Source of the DNA: Nostocales cyanobacterium HT-58-2 | GTDB taxonomy: Bacteria; Cyanobacteriota; Cyanobacteriia; Cyanobacteriales; Nostocaceae | DNA: 64,000 nt | Assembly: GCA_002163975.1 (NCBI GenBank) | Contig: CP019636.1 | Coordinates: 5,273,501-5,337,500 of the forward strand | Direction: 5' to 3' | Part shown: piece after piece, positions 1 through 7,974 of the stretch | Position numbering within the stretch: position 1 is the first letter of the stretch | How the letters are laid out: each line of letters starts with the position of its first letter | Translations under genes and position numbers: made by a program | Notes under the pieces: model-generated | Databases searched by the model: none | Seen by the model: only the letters and a program-made list of their open reading frames with translations | What the model was told of the DNA's origin: nothing

Positions 1-913
1 CCACTCATCAAAGGGGTTTTTTGTTTGAATATAATAATTTAATAGTGTCAGAATATTATCAAAAATTTTTAGAACTATAATCTAGAGCTTCTAGATTTTA
101 GCTTTTGCAGAGCAAAAAATAAGGCAAGTTTATTAGCAGCGAATTTCACGTTGACGAGTTAATAAGCTTTATCTAAAAACCAGGGATAAAGCCTATTTTA
201 CTCAGGAATTGCTGCTTTCATAAAATGCCTTAATACAAAGTGGTACTAATTCTGAATTTCTTTTCCACTTTTACTTGACTTACTAGAAAAAAAGTAACTA
301 GATCTTGTTTTTATTATGTCAATTACTGATTACTTAGAAAGTAGTGTGCTTCACATTACTAGATTAACTAGAAGCCAGTAACCTATAAGTACAAGCAAAA
401 TGCTTAACCACAAAATTGGTCTGTTCATAGGCAGATACCGTTCTGGTTATTAACCAGACTATGCTCTGTGTATAAAACTATTTTAGCGATATTAACTGTA
501 GCTTGCAGGAAGACATGAGGTTGTGTTTGTTAACATGACTAGTCTCAAAATTACTCAAAAAGGAGAATTGACAATATTTTGAATAATGAATTATCAATAC
601 TTTCTCATTTTTTATCTCTATGTGAGTAAGAATGATAATCTTTATTTGTCATCATTCAATAGAAAGAAAAAAATAAATTTTATTTTCACTAATCAAAAAG
701 ACGTACTTTGATTAGCGGGTAATAAGTTCCTTACTTAAGATAGAAAGACAAATCCCAAAGAAACATAATAAAGTTCTTATTGAAAGTTCTTATTGAATTC
801 TTACTAGATTTTGTCTGCAAACTAAGCTCTCACTATACTGAGTAGCTGGAAATCTTTCATTAGTAAGAGAGTATGCACTTTGAATTTAAAACTTACTTGT
901 TAGGAGGTTTTTG
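1..913. other. AT-rich intergenic region
   Basis: No gene can be supported in this stretch. It is AT-rich with stops in all frames. A 13-bp unit (AAGTTCTTATTGA) is tandemly duplicated at 771-796, about 120 bases before the glycosyltransferase start, and could belong to its leader or promoter region. No convincing promoter could be assigned by eye. Confidence 0.5.
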
Positions 914-1993
914 ATGCGGATTGCCCAAGTTGCTCCCCTCTGGGAAAGAGTGCCACCTCCAGCTTACGGCGGTATAGAGTTAGTAGTTGGATTGTTAACC
1001 GATGAATTAGTAAAACGCGGACACGAAGTCACACTATTTGCATCGGGAGACTCTATCACTTCAGCAAAGCTTGAATCAGTTCATCCCCGTGCCCTACGAC
1101 TTGATAGCACTGTCAAAGAGTACAGCGTATATGAAATGCTGCATTTAGGTCGGGTGTATGAACAGGCTGAAGAGTTTGATATTATTCATTCTCACATGGG
1201 TTTCTCTGCCTTAACCTATGCTAATCTCGTCAAAACACCTACTGTACACACGTTGCATGGAATTTTTACTCCTGACAACGAAAAGATGTTTAAACATGCG
1301 AAACATCAACCTTATGTGAGTATTTCTGATGCGCAGCGAGAAGAAAGGCTAGGTTTGAACTGTGTAGCGACAGTTTACAACGGAATCGATGTCAGCAGCT
1401 ATAAGTTTTATCCCCAACCTGAAGAATCGCCCTATCTAGCGTTTTTGGGTCGGATTTCTCCAGAGAAAGGAACGCACTTGGCGATAGAAATTGCGAAAAA
1501 AGCAGGCTGGCGCTTGAAAATGGCGGGTAAGGTAGATGTTGTTGATGTGGAATACTTTGAAAGTGAAATCAAGCCTTTGATTGATGGTAAGCAGATTGAG
1601 TATTTAGGTGAAGCCAATCACGAGCAAAAAAATGCATTGATGGGCGGTGCGATCGCAACTCTATTCCCCATTACCTGGCGGGAACCGTTTGGGTTGGTAA
1701 TGGTTGAATCAATGGCATCTGGGACCCCAGTTATTGCAATGAGTCTGGGGTCTACCAAAGAGGTGATTGCCCACGGCAAAACAGGCTTCCTCTGCAATAG
1801 CGTTGAAGAATGTGTCAGTGCTGTGAGCAAGGTTGCAGAACTGGACCGTTCTGTCTGTCGAGATTATGTTTGGAACAATTTCAGTGTTCAGAAAATGACT
1901 GACGGATATGAAGCAGTTTACCGAAAACTCTTAGCAGAAAAGTTTGCTAAAAGCAACGGACATCTCCGCAAGCCAGTTCTTATTGGAAATTAG
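914..1993 (+). CDS. Family 4 glycosyltransferase (GT-B fold)
   Basis: Predicted retaining glycosyltransferase that moves a sugar from a nucleotide-sugar donor to an unknown acceptor, probably in cell-envelope or exopolysaccharide synthesis. The N-terminal half carries the glycine-rich PPAYGGIE loop typical of GT4 enzymes. The C-terminal half has the donor-site motif EPFGLVMVE (the E-x7-E motif) followed by ASGTPVIA. At 359 residues it has normal length. An in-frame TTG lies one codon upstream, but the ATG at 914 is preceded by a strong TAGGAGG Shine-Dalgarno at 901-907 and is preferred. It stands alone, with long spacers on both sides, so the acceptor cannot be inferred from neighbours. Confidence 0.85.
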   Translation: MRIAQVAPLWERVPPPAYGGIELVVGLLTDELVKRGHEVTLFASGDSITSAKLESVHPRALRLDSTVKEYSVYEMLHLGRVYEQAEEFDIIHSHMGFSALTYANLVKTPTVHTLHGIFTPDNEKMFKHAKHQPYVSISDAQREERLGLNCVATVYNGIDVSSYKFYPQPEESPYLAFLGRISPEKGTHLAIEIAKKAGWRLKMAGKVDVVDVEYFESEIKPLIDGKQIEYLGEANHEQKNALMGGAIATLFPITWREPFGLVMVESMASGTPVIAMSLGSTKEVIAHGKTGFLCNSVEECVSAVSKVAELDRSVCRDYVWNNFSVQKMTDGYEAVYRKLLAEKFAKSNGHLRKPVLIGN

Positions 1994-2230
1994 TAACCAG
2001 TTTATTTAAGAGGATTGAGAGCAATAGACTTCTTGGATAAATCTTTGCCCTCACCCTCTCTCCCAAGCTTGAGAAAGGTGTAATTTACCTTTTGCCATAG
2101 GTTTTTCAAACGACGTAGTCTACATACAAAACTTCGTGGGAAGTGTAGACTACGTTTTTGTTATTGATAGTAAATGCGGTTTTGTTTAATCACAATTAAA
2201 TTCTAATTCATACTAAGTTGCATTCAAAAA

Positions 2231-2288
2231 CCTCACCCCGCCCTCCGGGCACCCCTCTCCTTAGCAAGGAGAGGGGTGGGGGTGAGGT
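2231..2288. repeat. GC-rich palindromic repeat (CCTCACCCC type)
   Basis: A long imperfect hairpin: CCTCACCCC and CCCCTCTCC pair with GGAGAGGGG and GGGGTGAGG around a TTAGCAA loop. This type of dispersed palindrome is common in cyanobacterial intergenic DNA. A partial relative (CCCTCACCCTCTCTCCC) lies at about 2048-2064. It may also act as a transcription end for the upstream gene, but there is no T-run. Confidence 0.7.
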
Positions 2289-2415
2289 GACACCTATGAA
2301 CGCAACTCGGTATCACATCTATCTTCAAGCGATTTGAGGATTTCCTATTGCCTATTCCTCCGAACTTCTGATGCCCCCGGTAACCCCTGCGGGAACACCG
2401 GAAGCCGACGCTCAC

Positions 2416-2885
2416 AGTTCTCTCTGTTCCCTTTTAAAAGATTAAGCAACTAGCTAAAGATAGTTGTTATCATTCATGACCATGTGTCAAATGATAGATA
2501 TAGCCTCTTCTACCTTTTGACAGATGAGTGTTATTCAGTATGGTTTCGCCGTTAAAAAATCCTCTCCCGCAGTTTGAGTACACAACGAGCCGAGTCGTTG
2601 TCTACTTTTACAGCAGCAGATTATGCTTATGGACTCCAATTATGTTTTTACGTTTGGTAGAAGCTATCTCGCTTCATCGTAAAGGACTCCTGCATGGAGC
2701 AGAATTTTTTATTTTTCCTGCTAATTTGAACCCTAGGGTTTTCCCAACAAGTTGGGTTCATGAAGCTAAAAGTTCCCGACGAACTAGCAACAGCTAGCTT
2801 GAAAAAGTGCAAAACATCACTCATCATGCCTTATCGAGTTTGCATTCCAATTTTTTCTTCTCGTGGCATTTTTTGATAAAACTTG
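2416..2885. other. Intergenic region without recognised gene
   Basis: Frames of 60 to 90 codons exist here, but their predicted peptides show no recognisable domain and no good ribosome-binding site. The spacer lies just beyond the 3' end of the alkA-like gene. I see no RNA gene or clear repeat. Confidence 0.4.
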
Positions 2886-3542
2886 TCACTGATGAAGTTT
2901 TTCAAAGCCTTTACGATTGGGATTGCTTAGGTAATAGTGCCATAAAATTCTGGCAGCGATCGCACGCCATGGTCGCCAATTCTCTGCAATGATTTCTAGT
3001 TGGTCAGGTGTTGGACGTACCTCTAATCCCTTCAGTTTTTGTAAAGCGATCGCAAGCCCTAAATCGCCTTTGGGAAAAACATCAGGACGTAGCAGCGCCA
3101 TCAGTAAATATATATCTACTGTCCAATCTCCAATTCCTTTGATGCGCTTTAGCTCAGTGCGGATCACTGTTTCGTCCATTGTCTCTAGCTTGGTTAGGTT
3201 AAGCTGACCGCTGATGATTGCGATCGCTAATTCACGACCATACACAGTCTTTTGCCGACTAAACCCAATTGTTTTTAACTGAACATCATCAAGAGTGAGG
3301 AAATTGTCTGGCGTCAGTGGTGTAATCATCCCACATAGACGATCAAACACAGCCTTTGCAGAAGCTAAGGAGACCTGTTGTTCCAAAATGATACGCACAA
3401 GTGTAGGGAAACCTGTTTTTCTTTCCCACAAAGGCGGAGGTCCCAAAGTTTCTAAAATCTGGGCAAAATCACTATCCAGACTAGCAAGCTCAATTAAACC
3501 ACGGTCAAGAGTTTCTTGTGTGAGTGATTTTGAGATAGGCAT
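2886..3542 (-). CDS. DNA-3-methyladenine glycosylase (AlkA/HhH-GPD family)
   Basis: Base-excision repair glycosylase that removes alkylated purines from DNA by hydrolysing the N-glycosidic bond. The helix-hairpin-helix is at about residues 132-143 (LKRIKGIGDWTV), and the conserved catalytic aspartate of the HhH-GPD family is D160 in FPKGD. Its 218 residues match the short bacterial and archaeal AlkA forms without the E. coli N-terminal domain. It diverges from a MarR-type regulator, with a possible operator in the short gap. The methyl-repair gene ada lies 2 kb away, which supports a role in alkylation damage. The exact substrate range is inferred from the family. Confidence 0.85.
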   Translation of the reverse strand: MPISKSLTQETLDRGLIELASLDSDFAQILETLGPPPLWERKTGFPTLVRIILEQQVSLASAKAVFDRLCGMITPLTPDNFLTLDDVQLKTIGFSRQKTVYGRELAIAIISGQLNLTKLETMDETVIRTELKRIKGIGDWTVDIYLLMALLRPDVFPKGDLGLAIALQKLKGLEVRPTPDQLEIIAENWRPWRAIAARILWHYYLSNPNRKGFEKLHQ

Positions 3543-3566
3543 CGCAAAGAAAATTTGAGTCTACGC

Positions 3567-3583
3567 TACCTTATAGTAAGCTA
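3567..3583. promoter_or_regulatory. Candidate operator between alkA-like and marR genes
   Basis: TACCTTA-TAG-TAAGCTA is an inverted repeat with 7-bp arms matching at 6 of 7 positions, in the gap between two divergent genes. Its size is typical of a MarR-family operator, and it overlaps a TATAGT hexamer that could serve as a -10 box. Binding by the adjacent MarR protein is inferred. Confidence 0.4.
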
Positions 3584-3605
3584 CTTAACAAAATTCCTTT
3601 TGATT

Positions 3606-4115
3606 GTGGTCATACTGCGTCCCTTCGTTGATAAACAGACAATATTGGATTTTGCCAAACGCTACCCGGAGTTAGATAGTGCTTCAGTAGAAGCTTGTTT
3701 GGCTTTTCTAAACACCACGGCTGATGTTTATCAAGCCTTAGATGTTCATTTTTCCCGCTATGGTCTTTCGAGGGGGAAATTCACCCTGTTGATGCAATTA
3801 TTTCAAGCTGATGAGAAAGGGTTAACACCTTCTGAATGTGCTGAACGAGTGGGTGTGACTAGAGCAACCATTACAGGATTATTGGACGGACTTGAACGAG
3901 ATGGATTAGTAAGACGCTTCCCTGACTCAGAAGACAGGCGAATGCTTCGTTTGCAATTAACAGATCAAGGATGGGAGTTGCTGGCTCAAATGCTTCCAGA
4001 CCATTTTTGCCGCACTACCAACTTGATGGCTCATTTGACTGACAGTGAAAAAAAGACTTTCATCGAGCTTTTAAATAAAGTACGCGCTGGGACTCCAGCA
4101 ATGCTTGAGCCCTAA
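3606..4115 (+). CDS. MarR-family transcriptional regulator
   Basis: Winged-helix regulator of the MarR type, which usually represses a neighbouring gene and is released by a ligand or oxidant. The DNA-binding part is clear: LTPSECAERVGVTRATITG forms the helix-turn-helix, and DGLVRRFPDSEDRRMLRLQL forms the wing with the conserved D-x-R-D/R-x(3) pattern. The start is uncertain. The open frame reaches back to a TTG at 3555, but that would leave only 12 bases to the divergent alkA-like start and would cover the palindrome at 3567-3583. The GTG at 3606 (169 residues) is a compromise. No strong Shine-Dalgarno supports any candidate. Confidence 0.8.
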   Translation: MVILRPFVDKQTILDFAKRYPELDSASVEACLAFLNTTADVYQALDVHFSRYGLSRGKFTLLMQLFQADEKGLTPSECAERVGVTRATITGLLDGLERDGLVRRFPDSEDRRMLRLQLTDQGWELLAQMLPDHFCRTTNLMAHLTDSEKKTFIELLNKVRAGTPAMLEP

Positions 4116-4494
4116 AATAACCCCTAAGGAATAGAACTCTTACACGAATATTTTGTGTAGGGGAATGAGAGAGTAAAGCAGCGCAACAAATCTCAGAAGA
4201 TGCGTTACGGACTTCGTCCTAACACATCCTACAAATTTTTTATAGCATTCATGCAAGAGGTCTAATGTGGATTAAATAAAATACAAAATCTTGATTTGGT
4301 AGGGTGTGTTAGCGCTAGCGTAACGCACCATTCAGATACTGCTGGTGTGTTATGTTTCTAACGCGCCCTAAAAAATTGTAGGTTATTAAATCCATGATCC
4401 TAAATAAAGTGCTTGTCGATAATTGTTACCTGGTGTAAGGTATTGATTAGTCGCCTTATAGTTAGCCACCTAATTAAAATCAGGAAAAACTCAT
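4116..4494. repeat. Intergenic region with dispersed GTGCGTTACG-type repeats
   Basis: This gap holds two copies of a cyanobacterial interspersed element: TGCGTTACGGACTTCGTCC at 4201-4219, and GTAGGGTGTGTTAGCGC followed by GCGTAACGCACC at about 4299-4330. Both are built from short palindromes around GCGTTA/TAACGC. Similar elements recur at 57855-57970 and 60461-60545. No gene is seen. Confidence 0.6.
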
Positions 4495-5028
4495 ATGAAA
4501 AAGCTAAGCGTCAAGCAAAAGAACTGGTTGCTAGCTTCTCATGTCGCCTTTGGAGGAATTTGGTTTGGAACTGCTTTGTGCATGGTTTTAATTGCTTTAA
4601 GTAACCGACAGGCTTCCAACGGTGATGAACTATACGCTGTCAACTCAGTTTTAAAGCGACTAGATGACTGGGTCATTATTCCCGCTGCTACCTTGTCGCT
4701 GATGACTGGTGGATTACTTTGCTGGCTTACTATTTGGGGATTTTTCAAACACTACTGGGTCATCACCAAGTGGGTAGCAACTGTAACGCTCATTGTGACT
4801 GGAACGATTTGGCTTGGTCCCTGGGTGAACCAGATGACAGCAATCTCAGAAGCAGAAAGGTTACAAGCGCTGCAAAACCCCATTTACGTGTTTGACCAAA
4901 AGGCAATGCTTGTGGGTAGTATCATTCAAACCTTATGTGTTTTAGCAATTATTGGTATTTCCGTTCTCAAGCCTTGGGGAAGGAGAAAACTTAAGGTGCA
5001 GAGTGAAACGCCTGTTACTAACAGTTGA
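4495..5028 (+). CDS. DUF2269-like integral membrane protein
   Basis: A 177-residue membrane protein with about four hydrophobic helices (roughly residues 12-35, 58-80, 89-108 and 138-158) and a short basic C-terminal tail. The pattern resembles DUF2269 proteins, with an early H-x(4)-W-F-G-like stretch (SHVAFGGIWFG). Its function is unknown. It starts at an ATG at 4495, with an AGGAAA about 9 bases upstream. It follows the MarR gene on the same strand, after a repeat-containing gap. Its stop lies only 6 bases from the convergent stop of ada, so the two genes must share a bidirectional transcription end. Confidence 0.7.
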   Translation: MKKLSVKQKNWLLASHVAFGGIWFGTALCMVLIALSNRQASNGDELYAVNSVLKRLDDWVIIPAATLSLMTGGLLCWLTIWGFFKHYWVITKWVATVTLIVTGTIWLGPWVNQMTAISEAERLQALQNPIYVFDQKAMLVGSIIQTLCVLAIIGISVLKPWGRRKLKVQSETPVTNS

Positions 5029-5034
5029 GCCTAT

Positions 5035-6108
5035 TTATAGTTCAACCGACTCTGCCTCTTGTGCTAAGAGTTTTTGTTTGCGTTCGAGTCCCCAACGATA
5101 GCCACCAAGACTACCATCCGTTCGCAAGACACGGTGACACGGTATGATTATTGCGGTGGGATTAGCACCACAAGCATTACCCACAGCGCGTACTGCGTGG
5201 GGCTGACCTATTTCACGTGCGATGTCAGTATAAGTGCAGGTTTCTCCGTATGGAATTTTCTGCAAAGCCTGCCAGACTTGTTTTTGAAATGCTGTCCCGT
5301 GTACATCAAGCGGCAAATCAAAATGTCGTTCTCCTCCTGCAATGAAATTGAGAATTGTCTCCACCCAGTCTCTGTGCTTGTGGTCATCGCGCATGATATT
5401 TGCTTGATGGAATTCACTGACAAGAGTACGTTCTAGCTCATCTGCATCATGAGCTAATTTAACAGCACAAATTCCTTTCTTAGTTGTTGCTACAAGCAAA
5501 TATCCCAAAGAACATGGCACAACAGTATAGGCAATATGCATTCCCTTGCCACGACATTGATAAGTTTTTGGTGTCATTCCCAATTGCTTAGATGCTTGTT
5601 CGTACACTCGGCTACTCGATCCATATCCCGTCTCGTAAAGTGCATGAGCAATCTCTTCTCCTTTGTGAAGACGCTGCTTGAATCGTTCACTGCGAAGTGC
5701 ATCTGCATACTGAAAAGGAGATACGCCCATGACCCGCTTGAATTCTCTTTGCAGGTAGCTAGAACTTATCCCAAAATGAGAACTCAGTTCCAAGAGAGTT
5801 GGGATGCGTTCAACTTGTCCTTCAATATATCGACACACTGCCAAGATGATATCTTTGGTCAAATTCGGCATTGTTTCATACTGTGGTTGGCATCGCTTAC
5901 AAGGTCGAAAACCCTCTGTATCAGCCTCTTGTGCTGACTCAAAGAAACAAACTTGGCTTCTTTGAGGTCTTCGACTAGGGCAAGTCGGTCGGCAGTAAAT
6001 CTTTGTAGAACGCACACCGTAGAAAAACTGTCCTTCAAAACTGGAGTCTCGATTGAGAACTGCTTGCCAAAGCGTTTCCTCTGTGATTGGAGTCTGTCGT
6101 AATTCCAT
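5035..6108 (-). CDS. ada: Ada-type methyl-DNA repair protein and regulator
   Basis: Bifunctional alkylation-response protein. The N-terminal zinc module has four cysteines (C39, C43, C70, C73), the first of which accepts methyl groups from phosphotriesters and switches on DNA binding in E. coli Ada. An AraC-type helix-turn-helix follows at about residues 85-185. The C-terminal O6-alkylguanine transferase has the PCHR active site with C324. At 357 residues it is full length, with all key cysteines present. A perfect GAGGAGG Shine-Dalgarno precedes the ATG at 6108. It starts 38 bases after the end of a broken DMT-permease gene on the same strand and may once have been co-transcribed with it. 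Confidence 0.95.
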   Translation of the reverse strand: MELRQTPITEETLWQAVLNRDSSFEGQFFYGVRSTKIYCRPTCPSRRPQRSQVCFFESAQEADTEGFRPCKRCQPQYETMPNLTKDIILAVCRYIEGQVERIPTLLELSSHFGISSSYLQREFKRVMGVSPFQYADALRSERFKQRLHKGEEIAHALYETGYGSSSRVYEQASKQLGMTPKTYQCRGKGMHIAYTVVPCSLGYLLVATTKKGICAVKLAHDADELERTLVSEFHQANIMRDDHKHRDWVETILNFIAGGERHFDLPLDVHGTAFQKQVWQALQKIPYGETCTYTDIAREIGQPHAVRAVGNACGANPTAIIIPCHRVLRTDGSLGGYRWGLERKQKLLAQEAESVEL

Positions 6109-6145
6109 CGATACCTCCTCAAAATATATCGCTCATGCTCAAGGG

Positions 6146-7058
6146 TTAATTGATTCCAATCCATTGTCGAATGCGGACAATGACCCTACCATCTATAGCT
6201 GCAAGACCCATAAAGATGAGCATCATACTCGCGAATGTAGTTCAGTGTAGCTGCTCACCCAAGATAAACACGCCAAGGAACAGAGAACTAACTGGAATCA
6301 AGAAAGTCACAAGCATTAGATTGATCGCGCCTGCTTTGGTCAGAAGATGGAAATAAATCATATAGGCGATCGCCGTACTGAGCAATGACAATCCCATCAA
6401 CGCTCCCCAAGTCATAAAGCTGGGTTTTAAGGTTAATGGTTGCTCTACAAGCAAAGTTAGTGGCAATAACATAATTGTCGAGCTTATCAGCATTCCTGCT
6501 GCTGCAATCATTGGGGGCACCTTTCTAAAACGACGCCCATAGATTCCTGCACAGCCATAGGAGCAAGCCGCACCCAGAATAGCAAACTGTCCCAAACTAG
6601 TCAGACTCAATCCACGTAGAGCATCTGGACCAATTAGGACAACAACACCACATAGTCCCAGGATAGTACCAACTAAACGATTAAAAGTCAGGCGCTCATG
6701 ATGGGTGAAAAAGTGAGCTAACACCACTGTGAACACAGGCGTTGTCGCGTTGAGAATGGCAGCAAGCCCACTATCAATATGGGTTTGCCCCCAGACAATT
6801 AAACCAAACGGAATGAGATTATTCAAAGCTCCCATAAGAAAAAATTCACGCCATAGGGCGGGAGAAACGGAGCTGCTTCCCTTGGCAAACAACGAAGGCT
6901 ATCAGTGCAACTGCTGCCAAGCTTACCCGGCCCAGCACTAAAGTAAGTGGCTGCAACTCTTGAAGCGCAACTTCATTGAAAAAGAAGGAGCCACCCCACA
7001 ACACAGACAGTATCAATAGAAGTATCCACTCCGAAACACCCATTGTTGGTTTCTGCAT
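6146..7058 (-). pseudogene. Broken EamA/DMT-family permease
   Basis: A drug/metabolite-transporter gene of normal size (about 300 codons, two EamA repeats, about ten helices) that is no longer open. The first part reads from 7058 (MQKPTMGVSEWILLLILSVL) to a stop at 6846. The rest continues one base out of phase from about 6870 with SPALWREFF, so one extra base, or two missing bases, lies near the GGGAGAAAC stretch at 6861-6869. That frame then meets TGA at 6242-6244, after LGEQLH. Translation beyond the TGA remains in frame and DMT-like (TTFASMMLIFMGLAAIDG) up to TAA at 6146. TGA replacing a TGG codon would explain the second lesion. Confidence 0.85.
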
Positions 7059-7148
7059 ATACTAGTCGTCATATTCGTTATCTATGTGCCACTAAATTAG
7101 GCTCTTGAACAGGCAAGATTCTATCCGATTGTTGCACTCAAAATTTAA

Positions 7149-7175
7149 GCTTCTAGCTGGGATACAACTAGAAGC
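7149..7175 (-). terminator. Hairpin after response regulator gene
   Basis: GCTTCTAG and CTAGAAGC form a perfect 8-bp stem around an 11-base loop, 22 bases past the response-regulator stop on the minus strand. The T-run is weak (TTAAATTTT), so termination is likely but not certain. Confidence 0.5.
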
Positions 7176-7197
7176 ATTAATTTTATCAATGGTTAAA

Positions 7198-7635
7198 TCA
7201 ATTCTTTTTACTAAGAATATTTGTGATTTCTGTTGCTAAGTTACTATGCTCGGTAGGTTTAGTCAGGTAGGATTGAAATCCAGATTTAAGAGCAAGGTCA
7301 AGACCCTCTTCTGAATCTATAGCTGTTAAGGCAATAGCTGGAATCTGGTTTTGTGGAGGATTCAGTGTTCTAATTTTACGAATTAACGAATATCCATCCA
7401 CTTCTGGCATTGCAATATCAATAATGAAAACATCCGGTGTAAAGTGTTTCATAACCTCAAGGGCTTCTAACGCCGATGTTGCCGTCATTGTTTCAACACC
7501 ATAGCTTTCAAGAATAAAGGTAGTTAACACAAGGCTATCAGGATCATCATCTACTACAAGTATTCGTAAACCATCTAAAGTTTGAAAATGATTTCTATCA
7601 TCTTCCGGATGACAATTATCAAAATGATTTGACAC
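7198..7635 (-). CDS. Single-domain response regulator (CheY-like)
   Basis: A receiver domain with no output domain, 145 residues. The acidic pair is at D29-D31 (VVDDDPDS), the phosphorylated aspartate is D73 (FIIDIAMPEVDG), and the conserved lysine sits in SYLTKPTE. A 20-residue N-terminal extension precedes the domain. Such proteins pass phosphoryl groups within hybrid-kinase relays or act by protein contact, and cyanobacteria have many. No kinase gene is adjacent, so the partner is unknown. AAGGAGG lies upstream of the ATG at 7635, a strong ribosome-binding site. Confidence 0.9.
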   Translation of the reverse strand: MSNHFDNCHPEDDRNHFQTLDGLRILVVDDDPDSLVLTTFILESYGVETMTATSALEALEVMKHFTPDVFIIDIAMPEVDGYSLIRKIRTLNPPQNQIPAIALTAIDSEEGLDLALKSGFQSYLTKPTEHSNLATEITNILSKKN

Positions 7636-7974
7636 TATATTCTCAGCCTCCTTAGTTGCATACTCAATTCGGGAGGAAGTCCCGCTGGGAGCTAGCTGCG
7701 AACTAGCTACCTAGTGGGCATATTTGAGCTTTACTTAATGAATAAAATCAAGTTTCTCTAACCTTAGTCTTATTTCCGCTGAATTCATCAGATTCTTAAT
7801 CATCTAACAAAAACCTGACTAAGCAGAATAATCCTTAGAAAGATAAATGTAGCAAGTATCTACCGACAGACAATCTGCTAAGTCAGGTTTCATAAAGATA
7901 TTTTGCCTTGCCTTCTCACCCCCAAGGAAATTGATTTGTGGGCAATCTTATCAGTCAGTGTAAAGTGTCAACCA
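7636..7974. other. Intergenic region with 17-bp inverted repeat
   Basis: The gap between the aminotransferase and the response regulator holds no gene. AAACCTGACTAAGCAGA at 7811-7827 is mirrored by TCTGCTAAGTCAGGTTT at 7874-7890, matching at 16 of 17 positions around a 46-base loop. A shorter palindrome (TAGCTAG/CTAGCTA) lies at about 7690-7712, in the response-regulator leader. Confidence 0.6.

Noticed and set aside
2528..2797. 89-codon plus-strand frame near alkA
   Set aside because: Composition is not protein-like, no start signal is seen and no family is recognisable.
5074..5436. 120-codon plus-strand frame opposite ada
   Set aside because: It is antisense to the conserved methyltransferase domain of ada and has no supporting signal.
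6242..6244. TGA in the DMT gene as recoded (selenocysteine or tryptophan) codon
   Set aside because: The same gene has a separate frameshift, there is no selenocysteine element downstream and cyanobacteria use TGA as stop.
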